Positions 28,639 to 37,578 of a DNA stretch of 64,000 nucleotides are shown piece by piece (position 1 is the stretch's first letter; the number at the start of each line of letters is the position of its first letter). A program made the position numbers and the translations under genes. The stretch comes from Croceicoccus sp. YJ47. GTDB lineage: Bacteria > Pseudomonadota > Alphaproteobacteria > Sphingomonadales > Sphingomonadaceae. Location of the stretch: contig NZ_CP067087.1 of the NCBI RefSeq assembly GCF_016745095.1, positions 1,538,501-1,602,500 on the forward strand, in the 5' to 3' direction. The notes below the pieces were generated by a model. It saw only the letters and a program-made list of their open reading frames with translations. It ran no database searches and was not told the origin of the DNA.

Positions 28639-29116
28639 CGGTCGGACGCTCCGCGACGGCATCGCTCTGCATCTGGCGCCAGGCTTTGAGCCGGTCGCCG
28701 AGATACGCATCGCCGAGCGACAGGATCGAGGCGGCGAGAAGCCCTGCGTTCTTCGCGCCCGCCTCGCCGATGGCGAGCGTGCCGACGGGGACGCCGCCGG
28801 GCATCTGCACGATGGAGAGGAGCGAATCCTGCCCCGAAAGCGCGCGCGACTGTACCGGTACGCCCAGCACGGGGAGATGCGTCATCGATGCGATCATGCC
28901 GGGCAGATGCGCCGCCCCGCCCGCGCCCGCGATGATGACCTTGATCCCTGCGTCGGCGGCGCCCTTCGCGAAATCGAACATGCGTTCGGGCGTGCGATGC
29001 GCCGACACGATGCGCACGTCGGTATCCACCGCGAGATCGTGCAGCACGTCGGCGGCATGCTTCATCGTCGGCCAGTCGGACTGGCTGCCCATCACGATTG
29101 CCACCGGTGCCGCCAT
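28628..29116 (-). CDS. purE: 5-(carboxyamino)imidazole ribonucleotide mutase
   Basis: The 162-residue class I PurE converts N5-CAIR to CAIR. It shows [16 protein letters not shown], the [14 protein letters not shown] block with the catalytic His, and [28 protein letters not shown] (positions about 70-97) followed by [14 protein letters not shown]. The start at 29116 is the ATG giving [15 protein letters not shown]; an earlier in-frame start overlaps gpmA and is rejected. The stop overlaps the start of purK, its metabolic partner. Confidence 0.96.
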   Translation of the reverse strand: MAAPVAIVMGSQSDWPTMKHAADVLHDLAVDTDVRIVSAHRTPERMFDFAKGAADAGIKVIIAGAGGAAHLPGMIASMTHLPVLGVPVQSRALSGQDSLLSIVQMPGGVPVGTLAIGEAGAKNAGLLAASILSLGDAYLGDRLKAWRQMQSDAVAERPTDAG

Positions 29117-29126
29117 TGTCCCTGCC

Positions 29127-29813
29127 TCAGCCGTCGGAGAGAAAGTAGCGTTCGCCCGACACCCGCCCGTTTTCCACCGGGTAGACGAGCGGCTTTCCGG
29201 TCGGGATTTCGAGGCCGGTGATCTCGTCATCGGGAATGCCCGACAATTCCTTCACCAGCGCGCGCAGGCTGTTGCCGTGGGCGGAAATGATGACGGTTTC
29301 GCCCGCCTCCATCACCGGCACGATCGCCTCGCGGTAGTAGGGGACGACGCGTTCGATCGTGTCCTTCAGGCTTTCGGCGTCGGGCACGGGGATGTTGGCA
29401 TAGCGGTCGTCGGCGGACAGGTCGAACAGCCCGCCGCGCGCCATGGGCGGGGGCGGGGTGTCGAAACTGCGCCGCCAGAGCTGCACCTGCTCCTCGCCGT
29501 GCTTGTCCGCCGTTTCCTTCTTATCCAGCCCGGTCAGCCCGCCATAATGGCGTTCGTTGAGGCGCCAGTCCTTCGTTTCCGGGATCCACAGCCGCCCCGC
29601 CGCCTGCAGCGCGATGTGAAGCGTGCGGATCGCGCGCGTCTGAAGCGAGGTGAAGGCGACGGTCGGACGCATGTCCTTCGCCATCATCAGCTCGCCCGCG
29701 GCCTTGGCCTCCGCCTCGCCCTTGTCGGTGAGGTCCACGTCCCACCATCCGGTGAAACGGTTCTCGAGGTTCCACTGCGACTGGCCGTGGCGGACGAGGA
29801 TCAGGCTGGACAA
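29127..29813 (-). CDS. gpmA: 2,3-bisphosphoglycerate-dependent phosphoglycerate mutase
   Basis: The 228-residue glycolytic enzyme interconverts 3- and 2-phosphoglycerate through a phosphohistidine. The signature [20 protein letters not shown] contains the catalytic [14 protein letters not shown] is conserved, and [15 protein letters not shown] carries the second histidine. The start is most likely the TTG at 29813 with GGAG about 10 bases upstream; an in-frame start 31 codons earlier gives a tail not found in the family. purE follows 10 bases after the stop. Confidence 0.95.
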   Translation of the reverse strand: MSSLILVRHGQSQWNLENRFTGWWDVDLTDKGEAEAKAAGELMMAKDMRPTVAFTSLQTRAIRTLHIALQAAGRLWIPETKDWRLNERHYGGLTGLDKKETADKHGEEQVQLWRRSFDTPPPPMARGGLFDLSADDRYANIPVPDAESLKDTIERVVPYYREAIVPVMEAGETVIISAHGNSLRALVKELSGIPDDEITGLEIPTGKPLVYPVENGRVSGERYFLSDG

Positions 29814-29902
29814 GGCTACCGGTGCTCCTGAAAAAATTCGTTGCACCCGTGGCCCTAGCGAGCCGGGCGCGGTTTGAAAAGTGCGCCCGGCGCTTATCGC
29901 GT

Positions 29903-31261
29903 TCAATCCATGAAGATCAGCGCGGGATGTTCGAGCAGGCGCTTCATCTTCTGCACGAACAAGGCGGCCTCATATCCGTCGATGATGCGGTGGTCGAAGC
30001 CGCAGGACACGTTCATGATCTTGCGCACCGACATGAAGCTACCCTCGACCACGGGCCGGTCGACCAGCTTGTTCGGGCCGATGATCGCGACCTCGGGCCG
30101 GTTGATGATCGGCGTGGTGGTAATGCCGCCAAGCGGGCCGAGCGAGGTGATCGTGATGGTGGAGCCCGACAGCTCCTCCCGCCCGGCGGTGCCGTCGCGC
30201 GCGGCGGTGGACAGGCGCGCGATTTCGTCCGCGCTTTCCCACACGGTCAGCGTTTCGGCATTGCGCACGACCGGCACCATCAGCCCGTTGGGCGTCGCCG
30301 TCGCGATGCCGACATGCACCGCGCCGAATTGCTGCAACATGCCGTTGGCATCGTCGAAATGCGCGTTCACCTGCGGAAAATCGGGCAGCACGCGGACGAG
30401 CGCGCGGACAAAGAACGGCAGGATGGTCAGCTTGGGCTGCCCCTCGGCGCGGTCCTCGTTCATCGCGGCGCGCAGCTTTTCCAGCTCGGTAAGATCGAAC
30501 TCCTCGACATAGGTGATGTGCGGGATGTTGCGCTTCGCCTCGGCCATGCGGTCGGCGATCTTGCGGCGCAGGCCGATGATCTTCTTTTCCTCGACCGCGT
30601 CGCGCACGGTATAACGGCTGTCGCCCCCGCTGCCGAGATAGGCCTCGATATCGTCGGGGGTGACGCGCCCGTTGCGGCCCGTGCCCGGCACCTTGGCCAG
30701 GTCGAGCCCGAGCTTTGCCGCGCGGCGGCGCGTGGCCGGGGCGGCAAGGGCGAAGTACGGCTTTCCGCTGGAACTCGTCGGGGCGGGCGTTACCTTGGCA
30801 CGGGGCGCGGGCGTTGGTGCCGGGGCGGGGGCCGGGTTGGGCCTGGGCGTGTCGGCCGGGGCTTTCGGCGAAGGTTCGGGGGCCGGGTCGCCCGCCTGCG
30901 GCACGTGGTCGCCGTCCTGCCCGCCGCTGTTCTGGCCATCGCTGTCCTTGCGATCGCTGGCACCGTCCGACGGTTGCGATGCGGTCTCGGCGGGGGCGTC
31001 GTTGTCGGCATTGCCGGCGCCCTCGACCTCCATCTCGACCAGCACGCTGCCGACCGCCTTCATCTCGCCGACCTCGCCATTGATGGCGATGATCCTGCCG
31101 CCGACCGGCGTGGTCATGTCGACCGTCGCCTTGTCGGTCATCACGTCGCACAGCGGATCGTCCTCGGCGATTTCGTCACCGGGCTTCACGTGCCATTCGA
31201 CGATCTCGGCCTCGGCCACGCCTTCGCCAATGTCGGGCAGGCGGAACTTGTAACGACCCAT
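29903..31261 (-). CDS. bkdB: Branched-chain 2-oxoacid dehydrogenase E2 (dihydrolipoyl acyltransferase)
   Basis: The E2 core of the complex that oxidises 2-oxoacids from Val, Leu and Ile to acyl-CoA. The 452-residue product has one lipoyl domain (1-80) with the lipoylated lysine in DVMTDKATVDM, and a long Pro/Ala/Asp-rich linker (about 85-165). A peripheral subunit-binding domain (about 172-210, YFALAAPATRRRAAKLGLDL) and the catalytic acyltransferase domain follow, ending with SCGFDHRIIDGYEAA (HxxxD/G site). Its ATG shares one base with the stop of the E1-beta gene (TGATG). The E3 gene is not in this cluster. Confidence 0.93.
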   Translation of the reverse strand: MGRYKFRLPDIGEGVAEAEIVEWHVKPGDEIAEDDPLCDVMTDKATVDMTTPVGGRIIAINGEVGEMKAVGSVLVEMEVEGAGNADNDAPAETASQPSDGASDRKDSDGQNSGGQDGDHVPQAGDPAPEPSPKAPADTPRPNPAPAPAPTPAPRAKVTPAPTSSSGKPYFALAAPATRRRAAKLGLDLAKVPGTGRNGRVTPDDIEAYLGSGGDSRYTVRDAVEEKKIIGLRRKIADRMAEAKRNIPHITYVEEFDLTELEKLRAAMNEDRAEGQPKLTILPFFVRALVRVLPDFPQVNAHFDDANGMLQQFGAVHVGIATATPNGLMVPVVRNAETLTVWESADEIARLSTAARDGTAGREELSGSTITITSLGPLGGITTTPIINRPEVAIIGPNKLVDRPVVEGSFMSVRKIMNVSCGFDHRIIDGYEAALFVQKMKRLLEHPALIFMD

Positions 31262-32289
31262 CAGCGATACTCCACGGCGGATTTCAAGGCTTCGGACAGG
31301 CGCACCGGTCCGGGGAAATAATCCCATTCGAAGGCATGGGGATAGGGCATGTCGTATCCGCACACCCGCGCGATCGGCGCGCGCAGATAGTCAAAGCAGC
31401 GTTCCTGCACCAGCGCGGACAATTCGCCCCCGAACCCGGCATAGCGCGACGCTTCGTGCAGGATGATGCAGCGGCCGGTTTTCCGCACCGATGCCGTGAT
31501 CGCATCGATGTCGAGCGGGACGATGGAGCGCAGGTCGATCAGCTCCGCATCCACGCCCGAATCGGCGATGCCCGCCTCCGCCACATGGACCATGGTGCCA
31601 TAGGCCAGCACGGTCGCCTCGGTCCCTTCGCGCACGATCGACGCCCGTCCCAATGGCACGTCGTAATGCCCCTCCGGCACGTCGGCGCCGACATGGTCGG
31701 AATTGGCCCAGGTCTTCAATTCCTCGTCTGGGCGGCCGTAGAACGGGCCGTTATACAGGCGCTTCGGCTCCAGGAACACGACCGGATCGTCGCATTCGAT
31801 GGAGGAGATGAGCAGCCCCTTCGCATCATAGGGGTTCGACGGGATCACGACTTTCAGGCCCGTCACATGGGCAAAGATCGCCTCGGGCGACTGGCTGTGC
31901 GTCTGCCCGCCGAAAATGCCGCCGCCATAGGGGGTGCGCACGGTGATCGGCGCCCAGAATTCGCCGTTGGAGCGGTAGCGCAGCCGTGCCGCCTCGCTCA
32001 CCAGCTGGTCATAGGCGGGCAGGATGTAGTCGGCGAACTGGATTTCCGGTACCGGGCGCAGGCCATAGGCGCCCATGCCGATCGCCGCACCGATGATGCC
32101 GCCCTCGGTCAATGGCGCGTCGAAGCAGCGTTGCAGCCCGTGCTTTTCCTGCAATTTCTCGGTGACGCGGAAAACGCCGCCAAAATAGCCGACATCCTCG
32201 CCAAAGACGAGGACGTTCTCGTCGCGGCTCATCGTGACATCCAGCGCGGAATTGAGCGCCTGGATCATGTTCATGCGTTTGCTGGCCAT
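31261..32289 (-). CDS. bkdA2: Branched-chain 2-oxoacid dehydrogenase E1 subunit beta
   Basis: The 342-residue transketolase-like beta subunit of E1. Conserved blocks are FGEDVGYFGGVFRVT, CFDAPLTEGGIIGAAIGMG (thiamine-binding glutamate region), EIQFADYILPAYDQLVSEAA and GGQTHSQSPEAIFAHV. The last two distinguish the branched-chain enzyme from the pyruvate enzyme. It starts at the ATG at 32289, two bases after the E1-alpha stop, and is translationally linked to the E2 gene that follows. Confidence 0.95.
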   Translation of the reverse strand: MASKRMNMIQALNSALDVTMSRDENVLVFGEDVGYFGGVFRVTEKLQEKHGLQRCFDAPLTEGGIIGAAIGMGAYGLRPVPEIQFADYILPAYDQLVSEAARLRYRSNGEFWAPITVRTPYGGGIFGGQTHSQSPEAIFAHVTGLKVVIPSNPYDAKGLLISSIECDDPVVFLEPKRLYNGPFYGRPDEELKTWANSDHVGADVPEGHYDVPLGRASIVREGTEATVLAYGTMVHVAEAGIADSGVDAELIDLRSIVPLDIDAITASVRKTGRCIILHEASRYAGFGGELSALVQERCFDYLRAPIARVCGYDMPYPHAFEWDYFPGPVRLSEALKSAVEYR

Positions 32290-32291
32290 GG

Positions 32292-33578
32292 TCAGCCTTT
32301 CTTTCCATCGAGGCCGCGCCGGTGCAGCAATTCGCGCTTCTGTTCCTTCAGCCGCCAGTCCATTTCCTCGAACACATCCTCGAACATTTCGTCGATGGGC
32401 GGCTTCGACTGGCCCAGAGTGCCGATCTTTTCGGCTTCCTTCACCGCGACGCGGACCTTTTCCTTCAATTCCTCGACGAGGGCGGCGTGGCGGTCCTCGT
32501 CCCATTCGCCAAGACCGATGAGGTGGTCCTTCAACCGTTCGACCGGATCGCCCAGCGGCCATTTCGATGCCTCGTCCTTGGGGCGATACTTGGTCGGATC
32601 GTCGGAGGTGGAATGCCCCTCCGCCCGGTAGGTGTAGAATTCGATCAGCGTCGGGCCATTGTTGGTCCGCGCGCGTTCGGCGGCCCATTGCGTCGCGCCC
32701 CACACCGCGAGGAAATCATTGCCGTCCACCTTCAGCCCCGGCATGCCATAGGCCAGCGCCTTGGCCGCAAACGGCGTCTGTTCCGCCTGCGCAAACCCGG
32801 CGAAGCTGGAAATCGCCCATTGGTTGTTGGTGATGCACAGGATCGTCGGCGCCTTGAACACGCCGGCAAAGGTCATTGCCTCGTGGAAATCGCCCTCCGC
32901 CGTGGTGCCGTCGCCGACATAGCCCAATGAGATATTGCGCCCGCCCTTGTACGCCGACGCCATGCCCCAACCGACCGCATGGGCGAAACGCACGCCAAGA
33001 TTGCCCGAAATCGAATAGAAATCGTAATCGCGCGCCGACATCAAAATCGGCAATTGCTTCCCCGCGAGCGGATCCTCCGCATTGGAGAAGATCTGGTTGC
33101 ACAGCGTGGTCAGCGGATAGTTGCGCGCATGCAGCCACGCCAATGCGCGATAGGTGGGGAAAAACATGTCCCCCTTGTCCAGCGCGAGCGATTGGGCGGC
33201 GGAAATCGCCTCCTCGCCCGTGCTCTTCATGTAGAAGCTGGTCTTGCCCTGCCGATGCGCGCGGAACAGCCGGTCGTCGAACACGCGGGCCAGCATCATC
33301 GCGCGCAGCCCCTTGATGAGCGTGTCGGCGCCCAGCATCGGGTTCCACGGCCCCACCGCATTGCCATCGTCATCGAGCACGCGGATCAGCTTGTAGGGAA
33401 GATCGCGCATCTCCTTTTCCGTCTCGGCGCTGTCGGGACGGCGCACCGCGCCCGGTTCGCCCCTGTCGACATGCGCGAAACTGACCTCCTCGCCGGGGCG
33501 CGCGGGCGGTTCCGGGATATAGAGGCTGAGCGGGGGAAGGTTGGATTTGGACAGGTTCGAATCGGGCAAAATCGGCAT
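32292..33578 (-). CDS. bkdA1: Branched-chain 2-oxoacid dehydrogenase E1 subunit alpha
   Basis: The 428-residue thiamine-diphosphate-binding E1-alpha. The TPP motif GYVGDGTTAEGDFHEAMTFA is followed by the closing ITNNQWAISS. Other family features are MLARVFDDRLFRAHRQGKTS and GHSTSDDPTKYRP, which contains the phosphorylation-loop region in eukaryotic relatives. The N-terminal 60 residues are a family-typical extension (LPPLSLYIPEPPARPGEEVSF). This is the first gene of the bkd operon; the Lrp-type regulator is transcribed away from it across 199 bases. Confidence 0.95.
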   Translation of the reverse strand: MPILPDSNLSKSNLPPLSLYIPEPPARPGEEVSFAHVDRGEPGAVRRPDSAETEKEMRDLPYKLIRVLDDDGNAVGPWNPMLGADTLIKGLRAMMLARVFDDRLFRAHRQGKTSFYMKSTGEEAISAAQSLALDKGDMFFPTYRALAWLHARNYPLTTLCNQIFSNAEDPLAGKQLPILMSARDYDFYSISGNLGVRFAHAVGWGMASAYKGGRNISLGYVGDGTTAEGDFHEAMTFAGVFKAPTILCITNNQWAISSFAGFAQAEQTPFAAKALAYGMPGLKVDGNDFLAVWGATQWAAERARTNNGPTLIEFYTYRAEGHSTSDDPTKYRPKDEASKWPLGDPVERLKDHLIGLGEWDEDRHAALVEELKEKVRVAVKEAEKIGTLGQSKPPIDEMFEDVFEEMDWRLKEQKRELLHRRGLDGKKG

Positions 33579-33738
33579 CCTTGCGGCTATGTGCGCGCGC
33601 CGGCCCGGTGCGGGCTGCGGGGCGCGTGCTTTGCGAAAAAATTACACGGCAATCTGCGGTATATCTTTCCTTTCTTTGCCCCATAATCCCATCGCGGAGG
33701 AATTCTATCCCAATAAGGGACGCCAAACATCAATCGCA

Positions 33739-33754
33739 TTGCGCTGCAACGCAA
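33739..33754. promoter_or_regulatory. Candidate Lrp/AsnC-type operator in the bkd-lrp intergenic region
   Basis: TTGCG-N6-CGCAA forms a perfect inverted repeat 24 bases before the regulator ATG and between the divergent promoters. AT-rich stretches (ATTACAC, GGTATATCTTTCC) lie further towards the bkd side. A regulator of this class usually binds its own promoter and the adjacent bkd promoter; binding here is inferred from position only. Confidence 0.4.
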
Positions 33755-33777
33755 CATGATGCAAGGCGCGCGCCATT

Positions 33778-34230
33778 ATGGATGAGACTGACTGGAAGAT
33801 ATTGCGAACGCTGCAGGCCGACCCCGACCTGTCGATCAATGCCCTGTCCGAACGCGTCGGGCTGTCGCACACGCCATGCTGGCGGCGGTTGAAGCGGATG
33901 GAAGAAGACGGCGTCATTCGCGGACGCAGCCTCCTCCTCAACGAGCGCAAGCTCGGGCTGGGCGTCGATGTGTTTGCCAATATACGGTTGTCGCGGCATG
34001 ACGCAGAAACGCTCGACGCGTTCGAAAGTGCCGTGCAGAGCCTGCCCAATATCGTCGAATGCTTTTTGGTGGGCGGGGAAAGCGATTACGTCCTGCGCGT
34101 GATTACCGGCTCGATCGAGGAATATGAACGATATCTCAAGAAGACGCTGGTCCATCTGCCGGGGGTCTCCTCGGTAAATTCCAGCTTTGCGATGCGGCGG
34201 GTTAAACTGACCAGCCGGCTTCCTATCTGA
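33778..34230 (+). CDS. Lrp/AsnC family transcriptional regulator (BkdR-like)
   Basis: The 150-residue protein has the N-terminal winged helix (MDETDWKILRTLQADPDLSI, then NALSERVGLSHTPCWRRLKR, the recognition helix) and a C-terminal RAM ligand-binding domain (about 70-145, ending YLKKTLVHLPGVSSVNSSFA). Lrp-type regulators next to bkd genes usually activate them in response to branched-chain amino acids, and the divergent layout strongly suggests the same here. The start ATG at 33778 gives the normal family N-terminus. Confidence 0.92.
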   Translation: MDETDWKILRTLQADPDLSINALSERVGLSHTPCWRRLKRMEEDGVIRGRSLLLNERKLGLGVDVFANIRLSRHDAETLDAFESAVQSLPNIVECFLVGGESDYVLRVITGSIEEYERYLKKTLVHLPGVSSVNSSFAMRRVKLTSRLPI

Positions 34231-34244
34231 GGCGCCAACCCCAT

Positions 34245-34299
34245 CGTCTCGCACCCTCGCGAGCGGACCCCAAAACGTCTCGCACCCGTGCGAGCGGAC
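34245..34299. repeat. Two tandem 24-base repeats, each a palindrome, before the thiolase gene
   Basis: Copy 1 is 34245-34268 and copy 2 is 34276-34299, 31 bases apart (three helical turns). They share CGTCTCGCACCC at the start and GCGAGCGGAC at the end and differ at two positions. Each holds an inverted repeat; in copy 2 it is CTCGCAC-CC-GTGCGAG with 7-base arms, in copy 1 CTCGC/GCGAG. They lie 23 to 77 bases before the thiolase ATG. They could be operators or RNA hairpins. Confidence 0.65.
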
Positions 34300-34321
34300 A
34301 CCAGACACAAGGTTTGACACC

Positions 34322-35518
34322 ATGACCGACCAAGACCGGAACGACCCCGTCGTCATCGCCAGCTATGCCCGCACGCCGATGGGCGGATTGCAGGGCAGCC
34401 TCGGCGGGATGAAGGCGACCGACCTCGGCGCCGCGGCGGTGCGTGCCGCCGTCGAACGCGCCGGGATCGCGGGCGAAAACGTCGACCAGGTCATCATGGG
34501 CTGCGTCCTGCCGGCCGGGCTGGGGCAGGCGCCCGCGCGGCAGGCGGCGATCCATGCGGGTCTCGGCACCCATGTCCCGGCGAGCACGGTGAACAAGATG
34601 TGCGGTTCGGGCATGCAGACCGCGATCATGGCGCATGATGCGCTGTTGGCCGGGACCGGGCAGGTCATCGTCGCCGGCGGGATGGAGAGCATGACCGGTG
34701 CCCCCTATATCCTGCCCAAGCATCGCGGGGGCGCGCGCGTCGGCCATGACGTGGTGAAGGATTCCATGTTCCTCGACGGGCTGGAGGATGCGTATGACAC
34801 GGGCCGGCTGATGGGCACCTTTGCCGAAGATGCCGCCGAAAAATACCAGTTCACGCGCGAGGCGCAGGACGAATATGCGATTTCCTCGCTCACCCGCGCG
34901 AAAAAGGCGTGCGAGGATGGTTCGTTCGACCGGGAAATCACCCCCGTCACGGTGAAGACGCGCAAGGGCGAAACCGTCGTCGAAACCGACGAGCAACCGT
35001 TCAAGGCGGACATCGCGCGCATTTCCAAGCTCAAGGCCGCGTTCCGCGACGGCGGCACCGTGACGGCGGCCAATGCCTCCTCCATTTCCGACGGCGCGGC
35101 GGCGCTCGTGATGACGCGGGCCAGCACGGCCGCGGCGATGGGCATGACGCAGGTCGCGCGCGTCGTGGGCCATGCCAGCCATGCGCACGAACCGGAATGG
35201 TTCACCACGGCGCCTGTTCACGCCACGCGCACGCTGCTGGAGACGATCGGCTGGAGCGTGGACGATGTCGATCTGTTCGAGGTGAACGAGGCCTTTGCCG
35301 TGGTCGCGCTGATCGCGGAGAAGGAGCTGGGCATTGCGCGGGATAAGCTCAACGTGAACGGCGGCGCCTGCGCGCTGGGCCATCCGATCGGCGCATCGGG
35401 CACGCGCATCATCGCGACCCTGCTCGGCGCGTTGCAGAACCGCGGGCTGAAGCGCGGCGTCGCCAGCATCTGCATCGGCGGCGGCGAGGCAACCGCCATG
35501 GCGTTCGAGATGTTGTGA
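34322..35518 (+). CDS. Thiolase (acetyl-CoA C-acyltransferase)
   Basis: The 398-residue thiolase either cleaves 3-oxoacyl-CoA or condenses acetyl-CoA. The nucleophile is Cys94 in NKMCGSGMQ, His354 lies in GACALGHPIGASG, and the second acid/base Cys384 lies in SICIGGGEA. A degradative role in branched-chain or fatty acid catabolism is suggested by the neighbouring bkd operon and regulator, while the biosynthetic acetoacetyl-CoA thiolase (PhaA type) is the main alternative. The stop overlaps the start of the next gene as GTGA. Confidence 0.93.
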   Translation: MTDQDRNDPVVIASYARTPMGGLQGSLGGMKATDLGAAAVRAAVERAGIAGENVDQVIMGCVLPAGLGQAPARQAAIHAGLGTHVPASTVNKMCGSGMQTAIMAHDALLAGTGQVIVAGGMESMTGAPYILPKHRGGARVGHDVVKDSMFLDGLEDAYDTGRLMGTFAEDAAEKYQFTREAQDEYAISSLTRAKKACEDGSFDREITPVTVKTRKGETVVETDEQPFKADIARISKLKAAFRDGGTVTAANASSISDGAAALVMTRASTAAAMGMTQVARVVGHASHAHEPEWFTTAPVHATRTLLETIGWSVDDVDLFEVNEAFAVVALIAEKELGIARDKLNVNGGACALGHPIGASGTRIIATLLGALQNRGLKRGVASICIGGGEATAMAFEML

Positions 35519-36717
35519 ACGGAATCGAGCCGCAGGATTACGATGCGATCGTGCTGGGCGGCGGGGCGGCGGGGCTGATGTGCGCCGCCTTCGCCGGGCA
35601 GCGCGGCCGGCGCGTCGCCGTGGTCGAGCATGGCGACCGGGTGGGGAAGAAAATCCTCATATCCGGCGGTGGACGGTGTAATTTCACCAACATCCATACC
35701 GCGCCCGACCGTTATATTTCGTCGAACCGCCATTTCGCGAAAAGCGCGCTGTCACGCTATACCGCCGCCGATTTCCTCGCGCTGGTCGAAAGCCACGGGA
35801 TCGCCTGGCATGAAAAGACGCTGGGCCAGCTGTTCTGCGATGGTTCGGCACAGCAGATCGTGGATCTCCTCCTCGCCGAATGTGCGAAGGCGGGCGCGGC
35901 CGGCGGCGTGGTCGACGTGCATTGCGGCGCGCCGGTATCGGGCGTGTCGCATGCCGATCCGCGCTTCACGGTGGCGACCGGGGGCGGCGCATTCCGCGCG
36001 CCGTCGCTGGTGATCGCGACCGGCGGCCCGTCGATTCCAAAGCTCGGCGCGAGCGGTTTCGCCTATGACCTTGCGCGGCAATTCGGGATGAAGATCGTGG
36101 AACCGCGCCCCGCGCTGGTGCCGCTCACGCTCGGCGGGGAACAGGTGCTGTTCCGCGAATTGTCGGGCGTTTCGACCGAGATTTCGGCGACGGCGGGCAA
36201 GGCGCGCTTTCGCGAGGCGGCGCTGTTTACCCATCGCGGCCTGTCCGGCCCGGCGATCCTGCAGGTGTCGTCGTACTGGCGGCACGGCGATACGGTCGGC
36301 GTCGATTTCCTGCCCGATGCAGGCCCGGAGTGGCTCCTTGCGGCCAAGCGGGAGCATCCGCGCGCGACGCTGCGCACGATGCTGCGCGAACATCTGCCGG
36401 CGCGGCTGGCCGACACGCTGGCCGACCGGATCGATGCGCCGCGCGAGCTGGGCAACATGCCGGACAAGGCGCTTGCCGGTGCGGAGGCGCGGCTGCGCGA
36501 CTGGCGCTTTGCCCCCAACGGGACCGAGGGTTTTGCCAAGGCGGAGGTGACCGTGGGCGGCATCGCGTGCGGCGAGTTGTCGTCAAAAACCATGGAATCG
36601 CGCCGCGTCCCGGGCCTTTTTGCCATTGGCGAGGCGGTGGACGTCACAGGCTGGCTCGGCGGGTATAATTTCCAATGGGCCTGGGCCAGCGGCATGGCCG
36701 CGGCGCAGGCGGTGTAG
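35515..36717 (+). CDS. BaiN/HI0933 family FAD-dependent oxidoreductase
   Basis: The 400-residue flavoprotein has an N-terminal dinucleotide fold (DAIVLGGGAAGLMCAAFAGQ), the family marker GDRVGKKILISGGGRCNFTN, LVIATGGPSIPKLGASGFAY, and a C-terminal second FAD block ending GEAVDVTGWLGGYNFQWAWA. Physiological substrates of the family are mostly unknown; BaiN acts on bile acids in clostridia, which is not implied here. The start is the GTG at 35515, overlapping the thiolase stop, so the two genes form one transcript. Confidence 0.9.
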   Translation: MNGIEPQDYDAIVLGGGAAGLMCAAFAGQRGRRVAVVEHGDRVGKKILISGGGRCNFTNIHTAPDRYISSNRHFAKSALSRYTAADFLALVESHGIAWHEKTLGQLFCDGSAQQIVDLLLAECAKAGAAGGVVDVHCGAPVSGVSHADPRFTVATGGGAFRAPSLVIATGGPSIPKLGASGFAYDLARQFGMKIVEPRPALVPLTLGGEQVLFRELSGVSTEISATAGKARFREAALFTHRGLSGPAILQVSSYWRHGDTVGVDFLPDAGPEWLLAAKREHPRATLRTMLREHLPARLADTLADRIDAPRELGNMPDKALAGAEARLRDWRFAPNGTEGFAKAEVTVGGIACGELSSKTMESRRVPGLFAIGEAVDVTGWLGGYNFQWAWASGMAAAQAV

Positions 36718-36791
36718 AACGAATTTCGATCCTCGCGGCAGCGCCTTTTGCAGTAACGGGTTGTTAGCTTTTGCCCTGCCAATGTTTTGCC

Positions 36792-37253
36792 ATGGTAAAC
36801 ACGATCCTTTACCCCGGCGACCTGGCCTCCGTTCACGAAATTCAGGCTCTTGCCGACGAATATCGCAAAGCGGCATCCATACTGCGGCCTAGTGGAACGC
36901 GGGGGAAACCGATTTCGCATGCGCCCATGCGGCTGCTCGCGATTCAGGCGATCGAGCTTTACCTGAATGCGCTCCTGCTGAGTGGCGGGCACAGCCCGGC
37001 GGATGTACGAGGCACGCAACATGACCTCGCCAGAAAAAAGGAACTCGCAACACAATGCGGGCTGGTGTTGCGAGCCAAGACGGCCGCGCATTTGTGCGAC
37101 CTTATGACGAGGCGGGAATATCTGGTTTCGCGGTACGGTCCGGAACTGGCGTCGTCCGTTTCGCAGATCAACCGGCTTCACGCGACACTGGATGAAGTCG
37201 GAGACAAGATTTCGAAGATCATCCGCCTGAAAAATTGCGCCGCTGTGCCATGA
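36792..37253 (+). CDS. Small HEPN-like helical protein, function unknown
   Basis: The 153-residue alpha-helical protein contains a stretch that resembles HEPN domains: helix LLAIQAIELYLNALLLSGGH, then GTQHDLARKKELATQCGL, where the invariant-looking E, K/N-L pattern and the HDL match the common HEPN layout. HEPN proteins are often RNases or partners of nucleotidyltransferase toxins, but the typical RxxxxH catalytic motif is not clearly present and no MNT-type partner is adjacent. The start at 36792 is preferred over one 7 codons upstream. Domain assignment is tentative. Confidence 0.5.
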   Translation: MVNTILYPGDLASVHEIQALADEYRKAASILRPSGTRGKPISHAPMRLLAIQAIELYLNALLLSGGHSPADVRGTQHDLARKKELATQCGLVLRAKTAAHLCDLMTRREYLVSRYGPELASSVSQINRLHATLDEVGDKISKIIRLKNCAAVP

Positions 37254-37262
37254 TGCGGGTGC

Positions 37263-37299
37263 TCTTGCGGCCGGGCCATCCGCCCGACCCCTTTCGCAA
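37263..37299 (+). terminator. Two-tier hairpin after the HEPN-like gene
   Basis: The outer stem is CTTGCG / CGCAAG and the inner stem CGGGC / GCCCG with a CATCC loop, starting nine bases after the stop codon at 37253. The structure has no T-run after it. It may be a Rho-aided terminator or 3' stabiliser. Confidence 0.35.
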
Positions 37300-37370
37300 G
37301 GCCGTGCCGGCGATCATCGATCCCCGGCGTGCCTTTGCAATGCGTATTGGCGTCCGGTAGGATGCGGGCC

Positions 37371-37571
37371 ATGACTGATGAAAGATGCACAAACGAGCCC
37401 GAAGGCAGGCGCAAGACATCGTCACCGGCCTCTTCGGAACGCGATCCGGTCGAGATGTTCCTGAAAGCGCGCACCAACGGCGAACGTGTTCTCATCGCCT
37501 TCGCCGTGGGTGTCATGCTTTTCGCCGCCGGCGTCATGATCGGTGGCGCGGTGGGCAAGCTGGGCTTCTGA
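37371..37571 (+). CDS. Small single-helix membrane protein, hypothetical
   Basis: The 66-residue protein has a polar N-terminal half (about 1-38, including SERDPVEMFLKARTNGERV) and one C-terminal transmembrane helix with repeated glycine and alanine (VLIAFAVGVMLFAAGVMIGG). It starts at the ATG at 37371, nine bases after AGGATG. It ends eight bases before the convergent mfd stop. No homologue is recognised; coding status rests on the start context and the clean membrane segment. Confidence 0.5.
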   Translation: MTDERCTNEPEGRRKTSSPASSERDPVEMFLKARTNGERVLIAFAVGVMLFAAGVMIGGAVGKLGF

Positions 37572-37578
37572 CCTCCGG

